Shown: one piece after another, positions 6,501 through 14,039 of the stretch
Layout: every line of letters begins with the position of its first letter
Numbering within the stretch: the stretch's first letter is position 1
Assembly: GCA_045586995.1 (NCBI GenBank)
Contig: JAZNBI010000120.1
Location: 1 to 25,003, forward strand
Source: JAZNBI01 sp045586995
GTDB lineage: Bacteria > Bacillota > Clostridia > Oscillospirales > CAG-272
DNA: 25,003 bases
Direction of reading: 5' to 3'
Translations under genes and position numbers: made by a program
Notes under the pieces: generated by a model
Databases searched by the model: none
What the model saw: only the letters and a program-made list of their open reading frames with translations
What the model was told of the DNA's origin: nothing

Positions 6501-6598
6501 TGGTTACAATAAGCGTTTTTCTTACGCTAATTGCAGGAATCATTCCCTCGAGAAGTGCCGCCAAAAAGGATCCGGTTGTCGCATTAAGAAGCGAATAA
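3596..6598 (+). CDS. ABC transporter ATPase-permease fusion (MacB/FtsX type)
   Basis: The start is GTG at 3596, ten bases after AAAGGA; the homologous N-terminus MLELKNVKKDY fits it. Residues 1-225 are a LolD/MacB-type ATPase: Walker A GPSGCGKTT (38-46), Q-loop Gln90, signature MSGGQMQRVAIARA (142-155), Walker B ILADEPTGALD (163-173) and His198. A charged linker leads to one membrane helix at about 268-292. An extracytoplasmic region of roughly 570 residues follows. Three C-terminal helices (about 865-893, 922-945, 962-983) form the FtsX permease domain with the conserved ERTKEIGILRAIGAS. MacB-type machines couple ATP use to movement of the extracytoplasmic part rather than classical transport. 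Roles in Firmicutes include peptide or antibiotic export and resistance. The substrate is unknown, and no sensor kinase or response regulator is adjacent. Confidence 0.9.
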   Translation: MLELKNVKKDYPMGSETVHALKGIDIQFRESEFVSILGPSGCGKTTMLNIIGGLDGYTDGDLIINGRSTKDFKDRDWDSYRNHSVGFVFQNYNLIPHQSVLKNVELALTLTGMPKAERRRRAKKALEEVGLASQLNKKPSEMSGGQMQRVAIARAIVNDPDIILADEPTGALDTETSFQVMEILKEISKNRLIIMVTHNPDLAKKYSTRIINILDGEITHDSAPLTAEEYQEETRAAKEKYEKSKKVKKPTMSFATSFGLSLNNLFTKKGRTILTSFAGSIGIIGIALIFAVSQGMTTYINKVQEDTLASYPLTLESQHIDIGTLLTTFMGNAQSSGEHENDAVYQKAMVYQLINSLNNAETTDNDLKAFKAYIESELADNENMSDFKRALNGVQYTYNTDLLVYTKNIDGDIIRSDTQELMQELLIEYFGMDLSSMMDFSEDYGMGSTSMMSSSMKLWQEMLPSNNGDLINDLLYRQYDVIYGSWPTQHNEIVLVVDEDNEIDDITLYALGLKSKEDIDALANAAFNKTDIEIVQHKWTYSEICDMEFRIILGADCYTYDATTGIYTDLRKSQAGLKYLYDNGIILKVSGIIRPNEDAVSGMLTGSIGYTSKLTEYIIQKSENSDAVKAQKADPAVDIFSGLPFKSNTVDLNDEKKALEFKEYISQLNDFGKAQAYVKIMSIPKQSDIDATVQMTLENMTRADMEAAIKEAFSAQMNMDSENISNYISSMNDEDLTEIFSKMVSENFKMQYALQVKTQLEKMEQAQLAGALMMAMDSYTVEECAKYYNEVLEFSTSDYKSNLEELGCVDLDNPSSINLFASSFENKDVIQATIDNYNNNVDELQQIVYTDYVGLMMSSVTSIINAITYVLVAFVGVSLVVSSIMIGVITLISVQERTKEIGILRAIGASKRNVSSMFNAETMIIGFVSGAIGVLVTYLLCIPINFILHQLTGINNLNAILPFPIAVTLVTISVFLTLIAGIIPSRSAAKKDPVVALRSE

Positions 6599-6623
6599 TT
6601 GGTTTTTAATATAAAAACCAATT
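6597..6623. repeat. Perfect palindrome after the ABC transporter gene
   Basis: A 12-bp stem, AATTGGTTTTTA (6597-6608) with its complement at 6612-6623, has a 3-nt loop and starts inside the stop codon. There is no T-run after the stem, so it is a weak terminator at best; it may protect the mRNA 3' end. Confidence 0.5.
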
Positions 6624-6670
6624 AAATGTGATATCATTATATAAAACGTACAATTAAAGGAAAAGTCATC

Positions 6671-7927
6671 ATGAAACAGTCTAACTATAAACGCACCAAG
6701 TATACTTGCTATTACACTTACGTTGCAATGTCATCCATATTTGCATTGCCCCCATTATTATTTGTTACTTTTCATGAAATGTATGATATTTCATATACAT
6801 TGCTCGGTACGCTTGTTCTTATCAATTTTTGCACTCAGCTTTGTATTGATTTGATTTTTTCGTTTTTTTCAAGATTTTTTAATATTAAAAAAACGCTTCG
6901 CATTATGCCGTGCCTTACCTCTTTGGGAATGCTCACTTACGCATTAATGCCCATTGTAGCACCGAATTTTGCATATCTGGGACTTTGTATCGGAACGCTT
7001 TTGTTTTCTGTTTCCGCCGGATTAAGCGAGGTGCTTCTCAGTCCGACCGTTGCAGCGCTGCCATCCGAAACTCCTGAAAAGGATATGAGTATACTGCACT
7101 CGCTATATGCTTACGGTGTTTTGATCGTGGTGGTTATAAGTACCGTTTATCTGGCATTGTTCGGTTCGGAAAATTGGATGTATCTTGTAATGTTTTGGGC
7201 ATTCTTACCTTTGATTTCTGCATTTTTGTTCTTTACATCTCCAATACCGGATTTCAATATGTCACAAAGCTCGACCGATAAAAAAATCAGCAAGAAAAAT
7301 ATTGGATTTATACTTTGTATTGCATGTATATTTTTTGGAAGCGCTGCCGAAAACGCTATGACAAATTGGATATCAAGTTATATTGAGTGCGTACTCGAAC
7401 TTCCTAAAATATGGGGGGATGTTTTCGGAATGGCTCTTTTTGCGGTATTACTCGGATTTGGAAGAAGCTTATATGCAAAATACGGTAAGAATATATCCAA
7501 GGTGTTGTTGCTCGGTATGATTGGATCTATTGTTTGTTATCTTACCGTTGCCTTTTCGTCAAGTGTAATAGTTTCAATATGTGCTTGTATACTAACGGGA
7601 CTTTCTACCTCAATGCTTTGGCCAGGAACATTGATTTTAATGGAAGAGAACTTTCCCAAGCTTGGTGTAGCGGCATATGCGCTTATGGCGACAGGCGGGG
7701 ACTTGGGCGCATCTGTGGCGCCGCAAGCCCTTGGTGCTATTGTCGATGCCGTAGCAATTTCCGCTTGGGCAAAAGAATTGGGGAATGTATTATCGCTTAC
7801 GACCGAACAAATCGGGATGAAATTCGGCATGCTTGTTACTGCCATATTTCCAATTGCAGGAACGGCAGTGCTCATTGTGATAATCAAATATTTAAAAAAA
7901 CGAGGCAGAGCAGTTACAAATTTATAG
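6671..7927 (+). CDS. MFS transporter
   Basis: The ATG at 6671 follows AAAGGAAAAG at about 6656-6665. The product has 418 residues and about twelve predicted membrane helices in two halves, separated by a polar loop near residue 200 (SQSSTDKKISKKN). That is the layout of the major facilitator superfamily. The overall look (SAAENAMTNWISSYIECVL, STSMLWPGTLILMEENFPKLG, ATGGDLGASVAPQALG) resembles the sugar/fucose-permease-like branch common in Clostridia. The solute is not determined from sequence. It is a single-gene unit followed by its own terminator. Confidence 0.85.
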   Translation: MKQSNYKRTKYTCYYTYVAMSSIFALPPLLFVTFHEMYDISYTLLGTLVLINFCTQLCIDLIFSFFSRFFNIKKTLRIMPCLTSLGMLTYALMPIVAPNFAYLGLCIGTLLFSVSAGLSEVLLSPTVAALPSETPEKDMSILHSLYAYGVLIVVVISTVYLALFGSENWMYLVMFWAFLPLISAFLFFTSPIPDFNMSQSSTDKKISKKNIGFILCIACIFFGSAAENAMTNWISSYIECVLELPKIWGDVFGMALFAVLLGFGRSLYAKYGKNISKVLLLGMIGSIVCYLTVAFSSSVIVSICACILTGLSTSMLWPGTLILMEENFPKLGVAAYALMATGGDLGASVAPQALGAIVDAVAISAWAKELGNVLSLTTEQIGMKFGMLVTAIFPIAGTAVLIVIIKYLKKRGRAVTNL

Positions 7928-7949
7928 AAATATTTTTTGAATAAAATTA

Positions 7950-7994
7950 AAAAACGACAGCTTTTTATCAATAAGTATTAAAGCTGCCGTTTTT
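7950..7994 (+). terminator. Rho-independent terminator after the MFS gene
   Basis: The arms at 7950-7964 and 7980-7994 form a 15-bp stem with one A-C mismatch (7957/7987). On the minus strand that pair becomes a G-U wobble. The 3' arm ends in five T followed by AT-rich sequence. Confidence 0.75.
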
Positions 7995-8077
7995 ATTTAT
8001 TTCTTTATGAATATATGAATATCGCATCAAAAAATGAAATATATTGTTCTAAGATGATATTTTAAAAGGAGCGAAAA

Positions 8078-9229
8078 ATGAAGAAAATTTTATCATTTAT
8101 TTTTACACTGATACTTATCTTTTTTGAGAGCGTGGTTTTCATATCTGCCGCTGCGGTTGAGGTGGATGCTTTTCCTTCTGAGCTGAATTGCAAAAGTGCG
8201 ATACTCATGGAGGCGTCGACAGGGAAAATACTTTACGAACAAAATGCCGACGAACGCCTGCCACCTGCATCTGTTACAAAAATTATGACATTACTTTTGG
8301 TGATGGAAGCAATTGATGCAGGTATTATAAAATATACCGATATGGTTACAATAAGCGCAAACGCAGCATCAATGGGGGGATCTCAGGTTTTTCTCGAAGA
8401 AGGCGAAAGCATGGTGGTCGAGGAGCTTTTAAAATGCGTTATAATTTCCTCTGCAAATGATGCAGCTTTGGCTTTGGCTGAATATATTGCGGGAAGCGAG
8501 GAAGCTTTTGTAAAAAAAATGAACGAACGAGCAAAAGAGCTTTCGCTTCAAAATACAAATTTTGAAAATACAAACGGTCTTGATGATACGGTAACAAACC
8601 ATTATTGCTCAGCAAAAGATATAGCAATTATGTCAAAAGAACTTATAAAACATCGCAAAGTACTTCAATACAGCTCTATATGGATGGATAGCATCCGTGA
8701 CGGAGCGTTCGGTCTTACCAATACAAATCGACTTATACGCTTCTACAAAGGGGCAACGGGGCTTAAAACCGGCTCGACTTCAAAAGCTAAATTTTGCATT
8801 TCCGCAACTGCCGAACGCGATGGAATGGAGCTGATAGCGGTAATTATGGCTGCCCCGACGCGAGATATAAGAAATGCAGAGGCCGCAAAGCTTCTTGACT
8901 GGGGATACGCCAACTACTCAATATATAAATCAGAAAAAATCGAATTGGAAGATATACGTATTATGGGCGGTACATCAAATTATTGTGCTTTGGATTGCCC
9001 TGAGTTTTCTTCGGTGCTTCCAAAAGGTCACGAAGAAGTAAAATATACTATAGAACTCCCTAAAAGCATTTCAGCACCTATAAAGCAAGGAGATACAGTT
9101 GGATATTTGAGATATTATTGCGGAAATAAGGAAATAGGATGTGTTGATATAAAATCTTCGCAAAATATTGATAAAATTCAATTTTGGGGCGTGGTATTTA
9201 ACACTTTTTTAAAATTTATTTTAAAATAA
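8078..9229 (+). CDS. D-alanyl-D-alanine carboxypeptidase (peptidase S11, DacF-like)
   Basis: A low-molecular-weight penicillin-binding protein that removes the terminal D-Ala from peptidoglycan stem peptides outside the membrane. The ATG at 8078 is preceded by AAAGGAG. Residues 1-25 form a signal peptide (hydrophobic core, cleavage near SAAAVE). The three active-site motifs are present: SVTK with Ser65 and Lys68, SAN at 125-127, and KTG at 230-232. A PBP5-type C-terminal beta domain follows to about residue 360. The final residues, FWGVVFNTFLKFILK, form an amphipathic membrane-anchoring helix. The length of 383 is normal. It stands alone between the MFS gene and pgi. The exact paralog name is not assigned because Clostridia have several. 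Confidence 0.93.
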   Translation: MKKILSFIFTLILIFFESVVFISAAAVEVDAFPSELNCKSAILMEASTGKILYEQNADERLPPASVTKIMTLLLVMEAIDAGIIKYTDMVTISANAASMGGSQVFLEEGESMVVEELLKCVIISSANDAALALAEYIAGSEEAFVKKMNERAKELSLQNTNFENTNGLDDTVTNHYCSAKDIAIMSKELIKHRKVLQYSSIWMDSIRDGAFGLTNTNRLIRFYKGATGLKTGSTSKAKFCISATAERDGMELIAVIMAAPTRDIRNAEAAKLLDWGYANYSIYKSEKIELEDIRIMGGTSNYCALDCPEFSSVLPKGHEEVKYTIELPKSISAPIKQGDTVGYLRYYCGNKEIGCVDIKSSQNIDKIQFWGVVFNTFLKFILK

Positions 9230-9241
9230 TTTAAAAAAATA

Positions 9242-9270
9242 TTGAAATATACGTAAAAAAGTAGTAAAAT
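9242..9270 (+). promoter_or_regulatory. Promoter of pgi
   Basis: TTGAAA at 9242-9247, a 17-nt spacer and TAAAAT at 9265-9270. No terminator is seen between the carboxypeptidase gene and this promoter. Confidence 0.6.
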
Positions 9271-9290
9271 AAAAGTATCAAATAAATATG

Positions 9291-9297
9291 AGGAGGG
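9291..9297 (+). promoter_or_regulatory. pgi: Ribosome binding site deciding the pgi start
   Basis: AGGAGGG lies between an ATG at 9288 and the ATG at 9303. It can only serve the latter, so the five-residue longer reading is not the real start. Confidence 0.85.
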
Positions 9298-9302
9298 ATC
9301 TT

Positions 9303-10646
9303 ATGTCATTACGTGTAAATGATTTTTATACCGAGAAATTTATAACTCGAAATGAGCTGGAAAATATTCAACCCACCGTAGATATGGCTGATAAACTTTT
9401 GCGTCAAAGAAACGGTGCGGGAAACGATTTTCTCGGTTGGGTTGATTTGCCCGATGATTATGACAGAGCAGAATTTGCGGAAATTAAAAAAACTGCAGAG
9501 AAAATAAAAAAAAGTTGCGATATTCTTATCGTAATAGGTATTGGCGGTTCATATTTAGGAGCAAGAGCCGTTATAGAATTTTTGCGTTCAAATCTTTATA
9601 ATGCGCTAAAAAAAGACACTCCGGATATTTATTTTTCGGGATGCAATATCAGTGCTTCCGCACTTAACGAACTTATTTCGATTTGCGAAGGTAAAGATAT
9701 TTGTCTTAATGTTATATCAAAATCCGGAACTACCACAGAACCGGCGATTGCGTTTAGAATTTTCAGAGAAATTCTTGAAAAGAAATATGGCGAAAAGGGA
9801 GCATCAGAGCGTATTTTTGTTACAACCGACAAAGAAAAGGGAACTCTGAAAAAATTTGCAGACAGCAAGGGATATAAAACATTTGTTGTTCCTGATGATA
9901 TTGGAGGGCGTTTTTCTGTACTCAGTGCGGTCGGGCTTTTGCCTATTGCCGTTTCCGGAATTGATATTGACAAACTTATGGATGGAGCCAAGGCAGCATC
10001 TCATAAGTTTATAGAAACCGACATTTTTAAAAATGATTGTTACAAATATGCTGCCATTCGTAATATACTCTACAGAAAGGGAAAAGAAACCGAAATTTTA
10101 GTCGGATATGAGCCCTATCTTCAAATGATGTCGGAATGGTGGAAACAACTTTACGGCGAAAGCGAAGGTAAGGACCAAAAGGGGATTTTTCCGGCATCCG
10201 TTATTTTTTCTACAGATCTGCACTCGCTTGGACAGTACATTCAGGACGGCAGAAGAAATTTATTTGAAACCGTTTTGCATATTAATAATTCATATTCCTC
10301 CGCGAAAGTGCCATTTGACAATGACAATGTTGACGGACTTAATTTCTTGTCGGAAAGCGACCTCGATGACATAAATAAAACCGCGCTTCTCGGAACTGTT
10401 CTTGCGCATGTCGATGGAGGTGTTCCCAACATTATTATTGAAGTAGATGATAGGAGCGAATTCTCGCTTGGATTTCTTATATATTTCTTCGAGCTTGCGT
10501 GCGCTATTTCGGGATATATGTTAGGTGTAAATCCATTCAATCAACCGGGAGTTGAAGAATATAAAAAAAATATGTTTGCTTTGCTCGGAAAACCCGGATA
10601 TGAACAAAAAAAAGCGGAACTTGAAGCAAGAATATATCAGAAATAA
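9303..10646 (+). CDS. pgi: Glucose-6-phosphate isomerase
   Basis: Interconverts glucose 6-phosphate and fructose 6-phosphate in glycolysis in the cytoplasm. The 447 residues match the short bacterial form (about 450). Phosphosugar-binding stretches are GIGGSYLGARA (79-89) and SKSGTTTEPAIAFR (139-152). The signature region GGRFSVLSAVGLLPIA is at 201-216. Likely catalytic residues are Glu288 in YGESEGKD, His307 in TDLHSLGQY, and a lysine in the C-terminal NPFNQPGVEEYKKNMF. It has its own promoter, and another promoter follows before the next gene, so it is probably monocistronic. Confidence 0.96.
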   Translation: MSLRVNDFYTEKFITRNELENIQPTVDMADKLLRQRNGAGNDFLGWVDLPDDYDRAEFAEIKKTAEKIKKSCDILIVIGIGGSYLGARAVIEFLRSNLYNALKKDTPDIYFSGCNISASALNELISICEGKDICLNVISKSGTTTEPAIAFRIFREILEKKYGEKGASERIFVTTDKEKGTLKKFADSKGYKTFVVPDDIGGRFSVLSAVGLLPIAVSGIDIDKLMDGAKAASHKFIETDIFKNDCYKYAAIRNILYRKGKETEILVGYEPYLQMMSEWWKQLYGESEGKDQKGIFPASVIFSTDLHSLGQYIQDGRRNLFETVLHINNSYSSAKVPFDNDNVDGLNFLSESDLDDINKTALLGTVLAHVDGGVPNIIIEVDDRSEFSLGFLIYFFELACAISGYMLGVNPFNQPGVEEYKKNMFALLGKPGYEQKKAELEARIYQK

Positions 10647-10655
10647 AAAAAACAC

Positions 10656-10684
10656 TTGAAATTTTAGCAAAAATATAGTATAAT
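10656..10684 (+). promoter_or_regulatory. Promoter of the small P-loop gene
   Basis: TTGAAA at 10656-10661, a 17-nt spacer and TATAAT at 10679-10684, starting ten bases after the pgi stop codon. Confidence 0.7.
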
Positions 10685-10715
10685 TCTATTACAGAAATAT
10701 TTTTGGAGGTTAACG

Positions 10716-11123
10716 ATGTTAAAACTGATTATTGGTATAAAAGGAACCGGTAAAACAAAAACACTTATTGGAATGGTAAACGATGCGATTGCGCTTTCGC
10801 GTGGAGATGTAATTTGCATTGAAAAAGGAATTAAGCTTCGCTATGATATCAAATATCAAGCACGTCTTATCAACACAGAGGAATTTCTTATAAACGATGC
10901 ACAATCACTTTTTGGCTTTGTTGCCGGAATTCTTGCAAGTAATCATGACGTAACCGACCTTTTTATAGACTCTGCACTTAAAATCTGTAATGAAGATATC
11001 GGCGCTTTTGAAACACTTCTTGAAGAACTGAATGAGTTTTCTACCAAACTCAATATAAATGTTGTAATCACTTCGTCTGTTCCTGTAAACGAAGCAACAG
11101 ACATAATGAAGAAATATTTGTAA
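10716..11123 (+). CDS. Small P-loop ATP-binding protein, function unknown
   Basis: The ATG at 10716 follows GGAGG at about 10704-10708. The 135-residue protein begins with a Walker A motif, IIGIKGTGKTKTLIGM (Lys and Thr in GTGKTKT). A hydrophobic strand ending in acidic residues (DVTDLFIDSALKI) may serve as a Walker B-like element, and NINVVITSSVPVNEA resembles a sensor-1 strand. No helicase, DNA-binding or membrane part is present; it is a bare compact nucleotide-binding core. Similar short proteins in Clostridia are often labelled 'twitching motility protein PilT', which this sequence does not support, since the PilT-specific Asp and His boxes are absent. It has a strong own promoter and terminator. 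The function is unknown. Confidence 0.8.
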   Translation: MLKLIIGIKGTGKTKTLIGMVNDAIALSRGDVICIEKGIKLRYDIKYQARLINTEEFLINDAQSLFGFVAGILASNHDVTDLFIDSALKICNEDIGAFETLLEELNEFSTKLNINVVITSSVPVNEATDIMKKYL

Positions 11124-11134
11124 TATTTCTTATA

Positions 11135-11170
11135 AAAAGAAACCCGATGATACATCATCGGGTTTCTTTT
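11135..11170. terminator. Bidirectional terminator between convergent genes
   Basis: A perfect 16-bp stem, 11135-11150 with 11155-11170, has a TACA loop; its arms end in A-rich and T-rich ends, so it works on both strands. On the minus strand the 5' arm is also the last five codons and the stop of the membrane-protein gene. Confidence 0.93.
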
Positions 11171-11892
11171 GCTTTTCCTGCTTTTGAATCAAAGTGAAGC
11201 AAAAAATATATTATAGTAAAATAAGCAATTACACCTATAAAAATATCGGAAGTATAATATCCTACCATCCATAAGAAATCGGATAGGGATTGTGGTGCTC
11301 CGTAAAAGAAATCATAAATGATTCTGGAAACGATTTTAAACGCCGAAATTATAGCTGCCGCGGCGAGTGCTGCTTTTTGCAATGGATTTTTGAAGTCTAT
11401 CATATGTGAAAACGGAATGAGATTTCTACAAGATGAAGATTTTTTAAAAATCAAGAAAAATATAAAAAACAATAAAGCCAAGACAAATAATTCTATTATC
11501 AAATAAGACAACCCTGTATAGGCAGCCATAGAAATATCGTCAGTACTTGTTATCATGCCCGTGATCAAAGACATAGCGAAATTTGCCAAAAGCTTGTAAA
11601 GCGTAAAAAGCGAATATACAAGAACAATAGGAAGTGATTTTTTTGCGCCAAATGCATAAATAAAATAAATAATACACGCAAAGCCGATAAAAAACACAGC
11701 AAGCTCACAAGCAGTATAAATAAATTCTACAAGCTCGGGGAGCGCGGTGTGGGAATATAATATATTTGTGGACAGGTATACATAAAGAGGCGCCAATAAA
11801 AAGCTGTAAACAGAATATAATATAAACGCAGTTATTGAAAAAAACATTAATATTCTTTTTTTTGTGATATTATAGAAATTGTTGTTTTGCAT
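11155..11892 (-). CDS. Hypothetical multi-pass membrane protein
   Basis: The protein has 245 residues and about six to seven membrane helices: roughly 14-36, 54-80, 86-108, 125-150, 170-190 and 210-232. Short polar loops separate them and a basic tail, KAGKAKETR, ends it. The ATG is preceded by GAGGAA at close spacing. I recognise no family. The arrangement resembles small uncharacterised integral membrane proteins of Clostridia. Its gene converges on the P-loop gene, ends inside the shared terminator, and diverges from the M14 peptidase gene. Codon use looks like that of its neighbours. Confidence 0.75.
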   Translation of the reverse strand: MQNNNFYNITKKRILMFFSITAFILYSVYSFLLAPLYVYLSTNILYSHTALPELVEFIYTACELAVFFIGFACIIYFIYAFGAKKSLPIVLVYSLFTLYKLLANFAMSLITGMITSTDDISMAAYTGLSYLIIELFVLALLFFIFFLIFKKSSSCRNLIPFSHMIDFKNPLQKAALAAAAIISAFKIVSRIIYDFFYGAPQSLSDFLWMVGYYTSDIFIGVIAYFTIIYFLLHFDSKAGKAKETR

Positions 11893-12015
11893 AATTTCCT
11901 CAACTTAATATTCTTAAAATTGAAAATAAAAAACATCAAATAAAAAATCAAAAAGGTATTATTATATGCTATATTTTCATATCTTTATAACAAAAAAGCT
12001 TTTCGGAGGGTTATA

Positions 12016-12960
12016 ATGATAGAAAAAAAGATAAATACAAGCAAAAACCTACTTGATTTTCAATATAAATTGGACTATGAAATGATGGTGAAATATATAG
12101 ACGTGCTTTCACAAAGATATAAAAATATATCGGTTACATATATAGGAGAAAGTCAAAACGGAAAGAAAATCCCGATGATCACAATAGGTAAAGGAAAAAA
12201 ATCAGTTCTATACATAGGAGCTCACCACGGAGGCGAATGGATCACTTCTGTGGTTCTAATAAGATTTATAAACGAGTACTGTGAGCTGTTAAAAAAACGA
12301 CGCAGTATAAATAATATTTATCTTGAGTTTCTCGACTCCGACCGCACGTTTTATGTGGTCCCTATGTTGAATCCCGACGGTGTCGATATTTCAATAAACG
12401 GTGTTTCGGAAGGTGATACAAAGTATAACACTCTTTTAAAGATGAACGAAAACTCATTCGATTTCAGTCGCTGGCAGTCTAACGCAAAGGGCGTGGATCT
12501 AAATCATAATTATGATGCGGGATTTGAAAAATATAAGATTTTTGAAGAAGAAAAACATATTGTAAGCGGACGGTATTCTGGATACAGCGGCAAAGCACCG
12601 GTTTCCGAGCCCGAAACTTCAGCGCTTGTTAATTTTATAAAATTTAACATTGAAGATATAAAAGGAATTTTAACTTTACACTCGCAGGGAGAAGAAATAT
12701 ACTATACAAGCTGCGGAAATTCGATTCCTCGAATAAAATCGATAGGTAAAATAATTTCACGCATAAGCGGATACAAGCTTTCTACCCCCGAGGGCGCTTC
12801 GGCATATGGAGGACTTACAGATTGGTTTATTCAAGAATACTCAAAGCCGGCATTTACAATAGAATGCGGGAAAGGGAAGAACCCTCTTCCGCTTAGTGAT
12901 TATTTTTATATTTATACCTGCATAAGAACACTTCTTTTTACATTCCCGACATTGTTGTAA
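12016..12960 (+). CDS. M14-family zinc carboxypeptidase
   Basis: The ATG at 12016 follows GGAGGG. The 314 residues form a peptidase M14 catalytic domain. The zinc ligands fit the family pattern: His71 and Glu74 in GAHHGGEW, and His222 in LTLHSQGE. The catalytic Glu283 lies in FTIECGKGKNPLP, and VPMLNPDGVD and GVDLNHNYD are family signatures. The closest type by memory is gamma-D-glutamyl-diaminopimelate peptidase I, which trims peptidoglycan peptides. No signal peptide, LysM or SH3 domain is present, so it probably acts in the cytoplasm, for example on recycled muropeptides; that is inference. The gene ends only 3 bp from the convergent ruvB stop. Confidence 0.9.
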   Translation: MIEKKINTSKNLLDFQYKLDYEMMVKYIDVLSQRYKNISVTYIGESQNGKKIPMITIGKGKKSVLYIGAHHGGEWITSVVLIRFINEYCELLKKRRSINNIYLEFLDSDRTFYVVPMLNPDGVDISINGVSEGDTKYNTLLKMNENSFDFSRWQSNAKGVDLNHNYDAGFEKYKIFEEEKHIVSGRYSGYSGKAPVSEPETSALVNFIKFNIEDIKGILTLHSQGEEIYYTSCGNSIPRIKSIGKIISRISGYKLSTPEGASAYGGLTDWFIQEYSKPAFTIECGKGKNPLPLSDYFYIYTCIRTLLFTFPTLL

Positions 12961-12963
12961 TTA

Positions 12964-14037
12964 TTATTTGTCATCAGTGGGGAAAAGATTTAGTTGAGTA
13001 GCATCAGCCGAATTTTTCTTTGAAAAAGGAATTCCGAGATGATTATATGCAAGATGCGTTACGCAACGTCCTCTGGGAGTGCGGCTTAAAAATCCGATTT
13101 GCATTAAATACGGTTCATAGACGTCTTCAAGTGTAATAGCCTCCTCTCCAATCGTGGCAGCCAGTGTGTCGAGCCCGACAGGACCTCCGTCATAAAACTT
13201 TATAATTGTTTCAAGCATTCTTCGGTCGATATTATCTAAGCCCAAGCCGTCTATTTCCAAACGATCCAAAGCATATTTTGCAATTTTTTGGTCTATAACT
13301 CCGCTGCCTTTTATTAATGCAAAGTCACGAATGCGCTTTAGCAATCGATTTGCAACGCGGGGAGTTCCTCTCGAACGCGATGCGATTTCGTATGCTCCGC
13401 TTTCGGAAATTTCAATATTAAGTATTTTTGCACTTCTTTTGACAATAGATGCAAGCTCCTCGACTTTGTAAAGCTCCAAACGTATAATAACGCCAAAACG
13501 ATCCCTTAGAGGTGTTGTAAGCTGTCCTGCACGTGTTGTTGCTCCAATAAGCGTAAAGCGAGGAAGGTCTATGCGAATACTTCTTGCCGAAGGTCCTTTG
13601 CCAATGATAATATCAAGCGCATAATCCTCCATTGCGGGATAAAGTATTTCCTCGACCGTACGCGATAAACGATGGATCTCGTCAATAAAAAGCACATCAC
13701 CCTCGCTCAGATTTGTTAAAAGCGCGGCGAGGTCGCCTGCTTTTTCTATGGCGGGGCCCGAGGTTATTCTGATATTAACTCCCATTTCAGATGCAATAAT
13801 ATTAGAGAGAGTTGTTTTTCCCAAGCCGGGAGGTCCGTATAATAAAACGTGGTCAAGAGTGTCGCCTCTGAGCCTTGCAGCTTCTATATATATCTTTAAA
13901 TTTTCTTTTGCTTTTTCCTGACCTATATATTCTTCAAGACTTTTCGGACGCAAAGAAAGATCTACCTCGCCATCCTCTTCTGTAAAAGAGGATGTTACTA
14001 TTCGATTTTCATCTTTTCCAAAGATATTTTCGTCCAT
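12964..14037 (-). CDS. ruvB: Holliday junction branch migration ATPase RuvB
   Basis: The hexameric AAA+ motor that drives branch migration of Holliday junctions with RuvA. Visible features are the opening LRPKSLEEYIGQEKAKENL, Walker A GPPGLGKTT (68-76), Walker B FIDEIHRL (117-124), sensor 1 GATTRAG (165-171) and PLRDRFG (176-182) with the arginine finger region. The C-terminal winged helix contains GFLSRTPRGRC. The length of 357 is slightly above the usual 335-345 because of an acidic N-terminal extension. The start follows GGAGGATAATT, which overlaps the ruvA end; the stop-to-start gap is 2 bp, so the two are translationally coupled. Confidence 0.97.
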   Translation of the reverse strand: MDENIFGKDENRIVTSSFTEEDGEVDLSLRPKSLEEYIGQEKAKENLKIYIEAARLRGDTLDHVLLYGPPGLGKTTLSNIIASEMGVNIRITSGPAIEKAGDLAALLTNLSEGDVLFIDEIHRLSRTVEEILYPAMEDYALDIIIGKGPSARSIRIDLPRFTLIGATTRAGQLTTPLRDRFGVIIRLELYKVEELASIVKRSAKILNIEISESGAYEIASRSRGTPRVANRLLKRIRDFALIKGSGVIDQKIAKYALDRLEIDGLGLDNIDRRMLETIIKFYDGGPVGLDTLAATIGEEAITLEDVYEPYLMQIGFLSRTPRGRCVTHLAYNHLGIPFSKKNSADATQLNLFPTDDK

Positions 14038-14039
14038 AA

